Under the pieces are notes generated by a model. It was not told where the DNA came from. It ran no database searches and saw only the letters and a program-made list of their open reading frames with translations. The translations under genes and the position numbers were made by a program. A stretch of DNA of 64,000 nt from Natrinema marinum (lineage in GTDB: Archaea > Halobacteriota > Halobacteria > Halobacteriales > Natrialbaceae). Within the stretch, counting starts at the first letter, position 1; the number at the start of each line of letters is the position of its first letter. Where the stretch lies: contig NZ_CP100763.1 in assembly GCF_024296685.1 (NCBI RefSeq), positions 1,302,001 through 1,366,000 of the forward strand, given 5' to 3'. Below, piece by piece: positions 1 to 7,873 of this stretch.

Positions 1-75
1 CGTCAACAGGAGGGCAACGAGGACGATTCGCGTATGGGTCGTAATTCCGTCTGCGAGGCGGTCCGGAATACTCAT
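1..75 (-). CDS. N-terminus of a membrane transporter, possibly RND/MMPL-type (partial)
   Basis: Only the first 25 codons lie in the window; the gene runs off the left edge. The visible residues begin MSIPDRLADGITTHTRIV and continue into a hydrophobic run, VLVALLLT. A short amphipathic segment followed at once by a membrane helix is typical of haloarchaeal RND-superfamily (MMPL-like) exporters, which often open with a 'DRLADAITTHSR'-like phrase. That family match rests on recall of the N-terminal pattern, so the function is tentative. No clear TATA element was seen about 27 bases upstream. Confidence 0.5.
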   Translation of the reverse strand, partial: MSIPDRLADGITTHTRIVLVALLLT

Positions 76-293
76 CCGTACACCTCTCTGGTACCTGGCG
101 GGGAATCGGTCTGGACCATTCTGTTGTTATGATCCTACAAACTCGATCGTATAAACGTATTCGGTATCCCTTCCTGCGTGCCGTTTCCGGCACGTACCCG
201 AGAGAGGCGACTCGAGACGCACGTTTCTATGCCAGATCGGCCGAAAACGAATCACCGTGCTACCGGCTCCCATCGGAGGTCGCCGCGGTGGCG

Positions 294-1028
294 CTACTCG
301 ATCGAAACGGTCCGAAGGTCCTCGGCGAATCGCACGTCGCCGTCGTAGTGCTCGCCGATCGACTCGAGCATCTCGTCGTGGCGGCCGTCGGTGTGTGGAT
401 AGAGATGGGTAAGATAGACCCGGCCGATCTCCCGGCCGGCGAGTTCCCGGCCGAGCGCGTCGGGCGTGGGGTGGTTCGAGACATCGACATCGTCGGGGAA
501 CGAGCAGTCGTGAGCGAGGACCGCCGACCCCTCGGCGAAGTTCGCCAGCCCTGCGAAGGCCTCGCTGTCGCCGCTGAACGTGAACAGATCGCCGAACCGG
601 TAGGCCAGACAGGGCACCGAGTGGCGAGTCTCGTAGGCCGAGACGTCGAACCCAGCGACGGAGAACTCGCCGGGAACGACCTCCCTGACCTGCAACTCGA
701 GTTTCTCCTGTAAGTACTCGTAAACGTCGAGCAGGTCGTCGACCAGCGCCTTGGTCCCCTGGGGACCGACGATCTCGAGGTGTTCCCCGCCGGCGAGCCA
801 CCGGGCTTTCAGCAGCGGGAGCAGGTCGGCCACGTGGTCCAAGTGGTGGTGAGTCAGGAGGATCGTCGAGACGTTCTCGTAGCCGACGCCGGACTGCTGT
901 AGGCGCTGAAGCGCGCCGGCCCCGCAGTCGACCAGCAGCGTCCGTCCGCCCTCTTGAACCAGGATTCCCGCCTGAAACCGTTCGCCGGTCGGCATGGCAC
1001 TGCCCGTACCCAGAAAAGTCACTCGCAT
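294..1028 (-). CDS. MBL-fold metallo-hydrolase, RNase Z-like
   Basis: A 244-residue protein of the metallo-beta-lactamase superfamily, probably a zinc-dependent hydrolase of the RNase Z/ElaC-like branch. It opens MRVTFLGTGSAMPT, the usual first strand and loop of RNase Z-type proteins. The metal motif HxHxDH is at residues 60-65 (HHHLDH). Later ligands are probably the His of ETRHSVPCLAYR, the Asp of FSGDSE and the His of LTHLYPH. It is shorter than a full tRNase Z (about 300 residues) and shows no obvious exosite arm, so a general MBL hydrolase is equally possible. The Met at 1028 was chosen over an upstream in-frame Met because the family fold starts there and a TATA-like stretch lies near 1052-1064. 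Confidence 0.85.
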   Translation of the reverse strand: MRVTFLGTGSAMPTGERFQAGILVQEGGRTLLVDCGAGALQRLQQSGVGYENVSTILLTHHHLDHVADLLPLLKARWLAGGEHLEIVGPQGTKALVDDLLDVYEYLQEKLELQVREVVPGEFSVAGFDVSAYETRHSVPCLAYRFGDLFTFSGDSEAFAGLANFAEGSAVLAHDCSFPDDVDVSNHPTPDALGRELAGREIGRVYLTHLYPHTDGRHDEMLESIGEHYDGDVRFAEDLRTVSIE

Positions 1029-1162
1029 ACGCGGACGTGGAACGGCCGCCCCGATAAGGGTACCTCTCGCGTCTCTCCGGGGCAGATCCACGAACGGACG
1101 AGCGTCACGGGCCGGCAGAAACCTTCAAGCGGCTGGACTCACCATCGTGGAGTACCGTTTCG

Positions 1163-1273
1163 ATGGCATCGCACACGATCGACCCCGAGAGAGTCAGCCG
1201 CCGGGACGGCGAGGTCAACCTCGCCCCGACGCCGTCCGCGCTCGATCCTGCCGGCCGGCCGGTGACCGAATGA
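1163..1273 (+). CDS. Small acidic protein of 36 residues, coupled to the next gene
   Basis: An open frame of 36 codons begins MASHTIDPERVSRRDGEVNL and ends at a TGA sharing the ATGA overlap (1270-1273) with the ATG of the following membrane-protein gene. A four-base stop/start overlap is the usual sign of translational coupling in archaeal operons. A TATA-like stretch (aaaccttcaag, about 1118-1128) lies about 35 bases upstream. No family is recognised. The protein has no membrane segment and no metal motif. It may be a real small protein or a leader that controls translation of the next gene. Confidence 0.45.
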   Translation: MASHTIDPERVSRRDGEVNLAPTPSALDPAGRPVTE

Positions 1274-1530
1274 TCGGGCGCCTCGAGAACTCGCTCCCGC
1301 CCGCGGTCACGAAGTCGACGCTGTATCGCGTCGTCGGCTGGCTGTTTCGAGCGTACGTCGCGAGCCTGGTGATACTGGGCGTCTACAGTCTCCTCTGGGT
1401 GCTCGAGCTTGCGGGCGTCCTCCCAGGGCGGTGGCTGTCGACGGCCTGGATCGGGATCGCCGCAATGGGGTCGATCTTCCTCATCTTGCTCGCCCCGCTG
1501 TACTACGCCGCTCGGTCGACGGATCGGTGA
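1270..1530 (+). CDS. Two-helix membrane protein, family unknown
   Basis: An 86-residue protein beginning MIGRLENSLPPAVTKSTLYR. Two hydrophobic segments are evident: one around residues 23-47 (FRAYVASLVILGVYSLLWVL) and one around 58-78 (WIGIAAMGSIFLILLAPLYY). The N-terminus is charged and probably cytoplasmic, and a short Arg-containing tail (AARSTDR) follows the second helix. Its start overlaps the stop of the upstream 36-codon gene by four bases, which fixes the ATG at 1270. No function can be assigned; it resembles many small haloarchaeal membrane proteins. Confidence 0.7.
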   Translation: MIGRLENSLPPAVTKSTLYRVVGWLFRAYVASLVILGVYSLLWVLELAGVLPGRWLSTAWIGIAAMGSIFLILLAPLYYAARSTDR

Positions 1531-1628
1531 CGGCCTCGATCTTATACGAGTGATTCGCTCTCGAGGCCGGCCCCGTATCGGCGGGTTTATCGCCTTCTCG
1601 TCCCGAACAGCGCGTAGGCTGAGACACG

Positions 1629-2438
1629 ATGACTGTCGTTCTCGCCGGCGTCGGGGCGGACAGCACGAACGTGGGCGCGCTGGCACCGCTGTACGACGAC
1701 GGACGCTTCGAGTACGTGCCGATTCCGGAGAAAACCCAGGAGACGGGCGAAACCGAGAGCCTCGGCTCGTGGGAGCTGCGGGCTGGCGACGGCGTCGCCG
1801 CGGACCTGACGACCCGCATCACCCCCCAGCCGGTCCACGACGGGACCGAGACCGTCACCGGCGACGCCCTCGCGTCCTGGCCCCTGCATCACGACCCGAA
1901 CTTCGAGGCGCTGACCTACGGCGAACACCGGACCAGCGGCTACGTCTCGCGGCTGCGCGCGCTCGAGTCGGGCGATGTCGTCGGCTTCTACGCCGGCCTG
2001 CGCCGGCCCGGCGGCGACCGCGCCCACCGCTACCTGATCGGCTACTTCACCGTCGACGACGTGGTCGTCGTCGGCCCCGAAACGCCCCCCGACGAACGGG
2101 CGGCGATCCTCGCGGCCCACCCGGAAAACGCCCACGCGAAACGGGCACGGGACGGCGACCTCTACCTCGAGAAGCCGGTCGTGATCGTCGACGGCCGCGA
2201 ACCCGGCGGACTGTTCGAGCGGGATCCGATCCGGCTCAGCGACTACTACGTCAAAGCTGGCAACGAGCGGCCGCAGTACTACCTGCGAGAGGAGATCGAA
2301 TCGGCCTGGAACGTCCGAGCCGGCGGCGAGAACATGATGTTCAAGCCAGCGTACCGCTGTGCACTCTCGGGTCCCGAGTTTCGGGACCTGGTCGGCGTTC
2401 CGGGCGAGCGGGCAGCGGACGGCACGAACGTGGCGTAG
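1629..2438 (+). CDS. Nmad3-like putative nucleotide-modification protein
   Basis: A 269-residue soluble protein. The N-terminus MTVVLAGVGADSTNVGALAP, followed by FEYVPIPE, matches from memory the opening of the Nmad3 family (nucleotide modification associated domain 3), where a short strand, a G-x-D phrase and an F-x-YVPIPE motif are characteristic. Further blocks are LTYGEHRTSGYVSRLRALESGDVVGFYAGL and RYLIGYFTV, with a C-terminal RLSDYYVKAG stretch. The family was proposed from comparative genomics of DNA base-hypermodification systems, and its biochemistry is not established. No other base-modification genes sit beside it, so a standalone role is likely. The ATG at 1629 is the only start that preserves the conserved N-terminus. 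Confidence 0.7.
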   Translation: MTVVLAGVGADSTNVGALAPLYDDGRFEYVPIPEKTQETGETESLGSWELRAGDGVAADLTTRITPQPVHDGTETVTGDALASWPLHHDPNFEALTYGEHRTSGYVSRLRALESGDVVGFYAGLRRPGGDRAHRYLIGYFTVDDVVVVGPETPPDERAAILAAHPENAHAKRARDGDLYLEKPVVIVDGREPGGLFERDPIRLSDYYVKAGNERPQYYLREEIESAWNVRAGGENMMFKPAYRCALSGPEFRDLVGVPGERAADGTNVA

Positions 2439-2445
2439 CGATGTG

Positions 2446-2793
2446 TTAGCGGGAGTCCGTCCGCTCGAAGCGTTGGACGATCGGCGCGACCTCCTCGAAG
2501 TTTGGTCCAGTCTCGACTTGGCTTTCGGCGCTGTCGTACTCGACGACACCGTGTTCGTCGAGTCTTGGAAGGTGGTCGTGGTGTAACTCGATCGTGACCG
2601 TCCGCGGGCCCTCTGCTGCCTCGAGATCGGCGAAATCGATCCCGCGTTCGATCGCCGCGAGGTGGTGGCCCAGATCACGAGTGGTCGTCCTTCCGACCGT
2701 TCGGAGCCTGGAGAGGGTCCGTCGCCGCGTCTCGCTTGCGAGGAGGAACGCAATCGTGCTGAACTCGAGGGTCTCCGTCCGGGATCGTGACAT
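2446..2793 (-). CDS. Winged-helix regulator, DUF7344-like
   Basis: A 115-residue protein resembling the small haloarchaeal winged-helix family often annotated DUF7344. Residues 14-45 (IAFLLASETRRRTLSRLRTVGRTTTRDLGHHL) fit an ArsR-like helix-turn-helix start, and ELHHDHLPRLDEHGVVEYD is the typical recognition helix and wing. No membrane segment or metal site is visible, so it probably acts as a DNA-binding repressor or a protein-interaction module. It converges with the Nmad3-like gene, with 7 bases between stops. A 16-base hairpin-like palindrome at 2815-2830, just upstream of its ATG, could be an autoregulatory site. Confidence 0.75.
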   Translation of the reverse strand: MSRSRTETLEFSTIAFLLASETRRRTLSRLRTVGRTTTRDLGHHLAAIERGIDFADLEAAEGPRTVTIELHHDHLPRLDEHGVVEYDSAESQVETGPNFEEVAPIVQRFERTDSR

Positions 2794-2959
2794 GGCTGAC
2801 CGTCAGCCGTCGACCGGTACGACTGTACCGCCTAACTAGTTGGGCCATAACGCTCGACATACCCGCGTTCGAGGATCCAGTCGAGAACGGCATCTACCGC
2901 CGACCGCTCGCGTGCTGTGCCCCGAAGTTTGATGAGGGCCGGATTCCTCCCGCAATCAG

Positions 2960-3859
2960 GTGACGAGGGTGATCGACAGATCTGTACTCGCACGATCACC
3001 GACTGCGATCGCCACTGGATACGCGGCGGTCGGCACGCTCTGGATTCTGGGTTCGGACGTGCTCGTCTACACCACCGTCGAAAACCTGGGGCTTGCCGTC
3101 TCCGTCGGGATCATCAAAGGCTGGCTGTTCGTCGCCGGTTCGTCGGTCGTTCTCTACGGGCTGGTATCGTACAGCCAACGGGACCTAGAGCGGACAAACG
3201 AGCGACTCGACCGGGCGCTCCAGCAGACGAGCATCCTCCAGCGGATCATCCGACACAACCTCCGCAACACCTGTAACATTATCCGCGGCAACGCCGAACT
3301 TCTCGCCGACGACGCGACCGATATCCGGACCGAACGCGTCGAGACGATCACCGATCAGACGGAACGGCTCGTCGAACTCAGCGAGAAAACCCATCTGCTT
3401 CGAGATATCGTCCTCGGGGACTCACACGGCCCACAGCGACTCGACCTCTCCAGACTGCTCGAACGACGTGTCGACACGGCTCGGCGCCAGTATCCCTCGG
3501 CGACGATCCGAACCGACGCTCCCGGCGGCGTCGTTCGCGAGACCGATCCGCGCCTCGAGACGGCCGTCGACGAACTCATAGAAAACGCGATCGAGCACGA
3601 CGACACGGGCGAGCCGACCATCGAGGTGGCGATGGATGCAGCACCGGACGGCCCCGTGACGATCGCGGTCAGCGATACGGGGCCGGGGATCCCCGACATC
3701 GAGCGCACCGTCTTCGAGGAAGGCATCGAGACCCCGCTGTCCCATTCGGAGGGCGTCGGCCTTTGGATCGCACAGACGATCGTCACGCAACTCGAGGGAT
3801 CGATCGCGATCGAGGACAACGAGCCTCGGGGGACGAGAGTCGAGTTGACGATCCCGTAG
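2960..3859 (+). CDS. Membrane-anchored sensor histidine kinase
   Basis: A 299-residue haloarchaeal sensor kinase with a GTG start. Residues 13-37 and 43-70 form two membrane helices without a large extracellular loop. A coiled segment (SQRDLERTNERLDRALQQT) leads to the dimerization/phosphoacceptor helix, where RHNLRN places the likely phospho-His at residue 99. The HATPase domain follows with an N-box (ELIENAIEHD), a G1 box (DTGPGIP) and a G2 region (GVGLWIAQTIV). No PAS or GAF domain is present, so the input is probably membrane-borne. No response regulator is adjacent, making it an orphan kinase, as is common in haloarchaea. Confidence 0.88.
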   Translation: MTRVIDRSVLARSPTAIATGYAAVGTLWILGSDVLVYTTVENLGLAVSVGIIKGWLFVAGSSVVLYGLVSYSQRDLERTNERLDRALQQTSILQRIIRHNLRNTCNIIRGNAELLADDATDIRTERVETITDQTERLVELSEKTHLLRDIVLGDSHGPQRLDLSRLLERRVDTARRQYPSATIRTDAPGGVVRETDPRLETAVDELIENAIEHDDTGEPTIEVAMDAAPDGPVTIAVSDTGPGIPDIERTVFEEGIETPLSHSEGVGLWIAQTIVTQLEGSIAIEDNEPRGTRVELTIP

Positions 3860-3900
3860 TCGACCGCGACGCGACGGTTCCGCTTCGGTCGGTTTCATGT

Positions 3901-4470
3901 ATGGATATCGCAAAGAGAGAGGCAGTGACCGCTTCCGACGATCCCACGCACCGCCACGACCGCGTCGAACGCCACGCGACGCCCGGGCCGCGCAACTCGC
4001 TTTCCCACTGGACGACCGCACGCCACCCCCTTCGGGTCGCGATCAACTACGTCGTCGTCTGGCTCGTCCGAATCTCCCCCAGCCTTCGGCTCAAACGCTG
4101 GCTGTTGCGCCGCATCGGCGTCACCGTCGGCGAGGGCGTCTCCTGGGGGCTCGAGGCCACGCCCGACGTCTTCTGGCCCGATCTGATCACCGTCCGAGCG
4201 GACGCGATCGTGGGGTACGACGCGACGATCCTCTGTCACGAGTTCCTGCAAGACGAGTACCGAACCGGCGAGGTCGTCGTCGGCGAGCGGGCGATGATCG
4301 GTGCCGGCGCGATCGTCTTACCGGGCGTCGAGATCGGTGCCGAGGCCAGTATCGCGGCGAACTCGCTGGTGACCCGCGACGTACCGCCGGGGGCGACGGT
4401 CGCGGGCGTCCCAGCCCGGTCGATGAGCGACGACAGCGATCACGGCGACGGCTCCGAGAGCGGCGAGTAG
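3901..4470 (+). CDS. Left-handed beta-helix (hexapeptide) acyltransferase
   Basis: A 189-residue member of the hexapeptide-repeat acyltransferase family (maltose/galactoside O-acetyltransferase-like). After a charged N-terminus and a hydrophobic stretch (VAINYVVVWLVRISP), hexad repeats run from about residue 80: VTVGEGVSWG, ITVRADAIVG, VVVGERAMIG, AGAIVLPGVEIG, AEASIAANSLVTRDVPPGATVAGVPAR. The last block is the classic C-terminal coil with the GVPA(R/K) ending. The probable catalytic His lies in ILCHEF. The acceptor substrate cannot be read from the sequence. The ATG at 3901 is preferred over an upstream in-frame Met inside the kinase gene. Confidence 0.85.
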   Translation: MDIAKREAVTASDDPTHRHDRVERHATPGPRNSLSHWTTARHPLRVAINYVVVWLVRISPSLRLKRWLLRRIGVTVGEGVSWGLEATPDVFWPDLITVRADAIVGYDATILCHEFLQDEYRTGEVVVGERAMIGAGAIVLPGVEIGAEASIAANSLVTRDVPPGATVAGVPARSMSDDSDHGDGSESGE

Positions 4471-4499
4471 GATTCATACACCGCGCTCGTTCGTGGCAA

Positions 4500-4511
4500 C
4501 ATAACATATAT
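4500..4511 (+). promoter_or_regulatory. TATA element of the DUF4013-like gene
   Basis: The stretch cataacatatat ends about 25 bases before the ATG at 4536. This is the right spacing for a haloarchaeal TATA box driving a leaderless or nearly leaderless transcript. Confidence 0.6.
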
Positions 4512-4535
4512 GGACCAGCGACCGAATCCTCGGCT

Positions 4536-5495
4536 ATGTCGTACTGTCACGATTGTGACGAGGGGTTCGAACGGGGGACGATCCTCTGCCCGGAGTGCGG
4601 ATCGAAGCTCACCGAGGAGCCCGATGGCGTAGAAATGTCGTCGGGCTGGTCGAACGAGGACCCCGCCGAGGACGAGTCGACCGACTGGTCGATCCACGAC
4701 TCGGACGCCGACACCGCGACGACGGACCGAAACTGGGGCGCCGAGCCGACGGGGGCGGACCGGAACGCGAGCGACCCGTCGGAGCCGATCTACCACGACT
4801 CGAGCCTGCTCGACTTCGTGATCACGTATCCCTTCGGACAGGGCGGGAAACCGATTATTATCAGTTCGCTGCTCTGGCTCGGGTCGATTTTCATCGTCCC
4901 CGCCATTTTCGCGTTCGGCTACGCCTATCGCGTCGGCCGCGCTGTGGCCCGCGGCGACCCCGACCTACCGGCGTTCGACGACTGGGTAGAGATCGGCAAG
5001 GACGGGTTAATCCTCTTTGGCCTCTATCTCCTCCTCTCGATCGTGCTCACCGCGGTGATGCTGGCGTTCGTGTTCGTTTCCGCCGTCGTGGACGATCCAC
5101 TGCTCGTGTTTTCGATCGTCGGTGTCGGGCTCTTCCTGATGCTGGCCGCCAGCTACGTCTCGGGTGCAGTCGTCCCCGTGTTGCTCGGAACGGGAAGCCT
5201 CAAGAAGACCTTCTCCGACGGGCGCATTCTGGAGTTCGCGCTCTCGGTGCACTATCTCAAGGGCGTGCTGTTTTTCACCGCCTTCTGGGTCGGCATGTCC
5301 ATCGTCGGCAACATTATTTCGATCTTCCTCATACTGTCGCTCGTCGGTATCATCCTCCTTCCCTTGCTAGCGATCGTTCCGGCGGCGTACGCCACCCTCT
5401 TTACGTTCGCCATGTGGGGCTACATCTACAACGAAGCGGCGGAAGCCGGCGACGTGACGCCTGTCGAGCCCGACGCGCCGCTCACGATGTCGTAG
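4536..5495 (+). CDS. Zinc-ribbon membrane protein, DUF4013-like
   Basis: A 319-residue protein. It starts with a zinc ribbon, MSYCHDCDEG...LCPECGSKL, giving two CxxC pairs within the first 30 residues. An acidic linker rich in Asp, Ser and Thr follows to about residue 85. The C-terminal two-thirds is a membrane domain with about five or six helices (SSLLWLGSIFIVPAIFAFGY, GLILFGLYLLLSIVLTAVML, VFSIVGVGLFLMLAASYVSG, and others). YPFGQGGKPIIISSLLW and the pattern of loops fit the DUF4013 family of archaeal membrane proteins. Its function is unknown; the zinc ribbon is probably cytoplasmic. Confidence 0.8.
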   Translation: MSYCHDCDEGFERGTILCPECGSKLTEEPDGVEMSSGWSNEDPAEDESTDWSIHDSDADTATTDRNWGAEPTGADRNASDPSEPIYHDSSLLDFVITYPFGQGGKPIIISSLLWLGSIFIVPAIFAFGYAYRVGRAVARGDPDLPAFDDWVEIGKDGLILFGLYLLLSIVLTAVMLAFVFVSAVVDDPLLVFSIVGVGLFLMLAASYVSGAVVPVLLGTGSLKKTFSDGRILEFALSVHYLKGVLFFTAFWVGMSIVGNIISIFLILSLVGIILLPLLAIVPAAYATLFTFAMWGYIYNEAAEAGDVTPVEPDAPLTMS

Positions 5496-5561
5496 CACCT
5501 GCGCTCTCGGGTACGCGTATCCGCTTCGAAACACCGCCGAAAACAGGTGCCGAAACCGATT

Positions 5562-6731
5562 CTACAGCGACGACCAGGACTTGCGCGCCTCGTTCCACGA
5601 GGTGATGTCGGCGATCCAGCGGGCGGCGATCATCTTCTTCAAGTTCTGGGCCGGGAAGCCGCCGAAGGTGTCGACTGGCAGGGCGATGCCAAAGGCGGGC
5701 TTGACGCCGTGGGCGACGGCCTTCTCGCCGACGGAGATGACGGTCCCTTTGTCGTCGAACTCCCAGGTCTTGAGCGGACGGTTCTCGAGCGCGCGAGCGA
5801 TGTTCTCGCCGGCGACCTCCGCGGCCTGCCAGGCGGCCTGTGCCGTCGGTGGCGCGGGCTGGTCGCCCTGGTCGATGATCGCGGAGTCGCCGATGGCGAA
5901 CACGCGCTCGTCGGAGGTCTGGAAGTTCGCCTCGGCAGTGAGCCGGTTGTGCTCGTTCTCGAGGTCGGTGCCGTCGAAGGCGTCCCGACCCGTGATGCCG
6001 CCGGTCCAGACGAGCACGTCGTACTCGAGGGGGTCGCCCTCGTCGAACTCGATGGCCTCGTCGGTCGCCTCGGTGATCGGATCGTCCGTGTGAATGCGGA
6101 CGCCGGCCTCCTCGAGGAGGTCGCGCAGGGCCTGCTGAATCTCTGGGTCGTTGCCGGGGAAGATCTCCTCGAGGGCCTCGACGAGGTGGATCTCGATGGG
6201 TGCGCGGTGGTTGTCGCGGAACTCCGCGATCTCGCCGGCGGTCTGGATGCCCGAGAGGCCGGCGCCGCCGATGACGACCTGCGCGGGGTCGCCGCGGGTC
6301 GCTTCCTGGCTGGCCTCGGTGACGGCCTCGTGAATCTCGAGGGCGTCGTCGAGACTTTTGAGGGTCAGCGACTGTTCCTCGAGGCCGGGGATGCCGTAGT
6401 AGGCGGTCTGGCTCCCCAACCCGACGAGGACGTAGTCGTACTCGACATCGTCGCCCTCTGCGAGTTCGACGACCTGCTCGTCGGTGTCGAGGCCGGTGAC
6501 CTCGTCCTGGACGAACCGGGTCGACGGGTCCGCGATCCGATCGACCGGGAAGGTGATGTCCGATCGAACGTCGGGGTCCCGGATGACGCGGTGGGACTCG
6601 TGGAGCACGAGGTGATAGTCGACGTCAGCGATCCAGGTTAGCCGGGCGTTGCCCCCCAGTTCCGACTGGAGTTTGGCGATCGCACCGGTACCGGCGTACC
6701 CGGCACCCAGCACGACGACGTTCTCAGTCAT
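5562..6731 (-). CDS. ndh: Type II NADH dehydrogenase (NDH-2-like FAD oxidoreductase)
   Basis: A 389-residue pyridine nucleotide-disulfide oxidoreductase of the single-subunit NADH:quinone reductase type. The FAD-binding Rossmann motif is at the N-terminus (VVVLGAGYAGTGA) and a second dinucleotide motif, for NAD(P)H, is VVIGGAGLSGIQTAGE near residue 165. The FAD-anchoring stretch RVFAIGDSA lies near residue 290. The C-terminal amphipathic region (GGFPAQNLKKMIAARWIADI) is suited to membrane-surface attachment. There is no redox CxxxxC, which fits NDH-2 rather than lipoamide dehydrogenase. A sulfide:quinone reductase-like role is possible but lacks the needed cysteines. The start was taken at MTENVVVLG. 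Confidence 0.85.
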   Translation of the reverse strand: MTENVVVLGAGYAGTGAIAKLQSELGGNARLTWIADVDYHLVLHESHRVIRDPDVRSDITFPVDRIADPSTRFVQDEVTGLDTDEQVVELAEGDDVEYDYVLVGLGSQTAYYGIPGLEEQSLTLKSLDDALEIHEAVTEASQEATRGDPAQVVIGGAGLSGIQTAGEIAEFRDNHRAPIEIHLVEALEEIFPGNDPEIQQALRDLLEEAGVRIHTDDPITEATDEAIEFDEGDPLEYDVLVWTGGITGRDAFDGTDLENEHNRLTAEANFQTSDERVFAIGDSAIIDQGDQPAPPTAQAAWQAAEVAGENIARALENRPLKTWEFDDKGTVISVGEKAVAHGVKPAFGIALPVDTFGGFPAQNLKKMIAARWIADITSWNEARKSWSSL

Positions 6732-6857
6732 ACGCCACACTGGGAAACACTATGATACAAAGGTGTTGAAACGAGAATCCGCGTGTTCGGTGTTGCCACA
6801 CCCCTACTTTCACTGCGTTCACACCTCTCGAGTCGCCGACTCGTCTCCCCCGTGCGG

Positions 6858-7778
6858 TCAGAGAATACGCTTCCCGAACGCGCTCGCGGTGAGTTCGGCC
6901 GCCAGCGTCGCCGTCTCGTTGGCCTCGTCCAAGATCGGGTTCACCTCGACCACGTCCATCGAGCGGAGGAAGCCCTCGCCCTCGTTGCGCCGGGATATGG
7001 TCTCGAGGGCGGCGTGAGCCTCCCGGTAGGTGACGCCGCCGCGGACGGGGGTCCCGACGCCGGGTGCCGCCTTTGGGTCGAGCCAGTCCAGATCGAGGCT
7101 GACGTGGACGCCGTCGGTGCCGTCGGTCGCCACCGCGAGGGCGTCCTCGACGACCGCCGACACTCCCCGCTTGTCGATGTCGGACATGGTGAATGCGGTC
7201 ATCGCGCTGTCGCGGATGAGCGCGCGCTCGCGCTCGTCGATGCTCCGGAGACCGACGTAGGCGATCGACGACTCCCGAAGTCGGGGCGCGGGCGCCCACT
7301 CGAGGTCGCCGAACGCGCCGCGACCAAGGGCTGCGGCCAGCGGCATCCCGTGGACGTTGCCGCTGGGCGAGGTCTCCGGGGTGTTGCAGTCGGCGTGGGC
7401 GTCGAACCAGATCGCGCCAAGGTCAGCCGCGCGCGCCGAGCCGTTGAGCGACCCGATCGCGACCGAGTGATCGCCGCCCAGCACGAGCGGGAACTCGCCG
7501 TCGGCGAGCGTCGCGGCGACCCGATCGCTCACGCGGGTGCAGACCCCCTCGATCTCCCGGAGGAACTTCGCATTGGCGCCGATCGGCTGGTCGGCGTCGG
7601 GGTCTCGCTCTTCGGCCCGCGGCATCGAGATGTCGCCGTCGTCGATCGGCTCGACACCCGCTCGCTCGAGGCCGTCGGCCAGATCCGCGTAGCGGATCGC
7701 GGAGGGCCCCATGTCGACGCCACGGCGGTTCGCCCCGTAGTCCATCGGCGCGCCGATGATCCTGACGGTCCGTCCCAT
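6858..7778 (-). CDS. rocF: Arginase (ureohydrolase family)
   Basis: A 306-residue binuclear manganese ureohydrolase. Metal ligands are recognisable: H104 in GGDHS, D126/H128/D130 in FDAHAD, and the later DLDWLDP pair. HGMPLA (about 143-148) and GGVTYREAH match arginase rather than agmatinase, and the ending VVEVNPILDEANETATLAAELTASAFGKRIL is close to the bacterial-type arginase terminus. The expected reaction is arginine to ornithine plus urea in the cytoplasm. Formiminoglutamase is the main alternative. The gene is transcribed away from the divergent DtxR-type regulator. Confidence 0.88.
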   Translation of the reverse strand: MGRTVRIIGAPMDYGANRRGVDMGPSAIRYADLADGLERAGVEPIDDGDISMPRAEERDPDADQPIGANAKFLREIEGVCTRVSDRVAATLADGEFPLVLGGDHSVAIGSLNGSARAADLGAIWFDAHADCNTPETSPSGNVHGMPLAAALGRGAFGDLEWAPAPRLRESSIAYVGLRSIDERERALIRDSAMTAFTMSDIDKRGVSAVVEDALAVATDGTDGVHVSLDLDWLDPKAAPGVGTPVRGGVTYREAHAALETISRRNEGEGFLRSMDVVEVNPILDEANETATLAAELTASAFGKRIL

Positions 7779-7840
7779 ACGCCCCGTACGCCGTCGACCC
7801 GTTTGGTCGTGGCGGTCGGCCGGTTCGGCGCGTCGATAGC

Positions 7841-7862
7841 TTTAGGGGTAGACGACTCTAAA
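7841..7862. promoter_or_regulatory. Palindromic operator over the promoter of the DtxR-type gene
   Basis: A 22-base interrupted palindrome has outer arms TTTAG and CTAAA and one further matching pair inside. It lies 11 bases before the ATG at 7874 and overlaps the position expected for the TATA box (gctttaggg). This is the placement of an autorepression site. That the adjacent DtxR-like protein binds it is inference. Confidence 0.5.
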
Positions 7863-7873
7863 TTCGCCACAGA

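Noticed and set aside
129-713. Plus-strand frame of 194 codons over the RNase Z-like gene
   Set aside because: Antisense to the metallo-hydrolase, with no recognisable domain.
5547-6641. 364-codon plus-strand frame over the NADH dehydrogenase gene
   Set aside because: Antisense shadow of the FAD oxidoreductase gene, whose Rossmann motifs are unambiguous on the minus strand.
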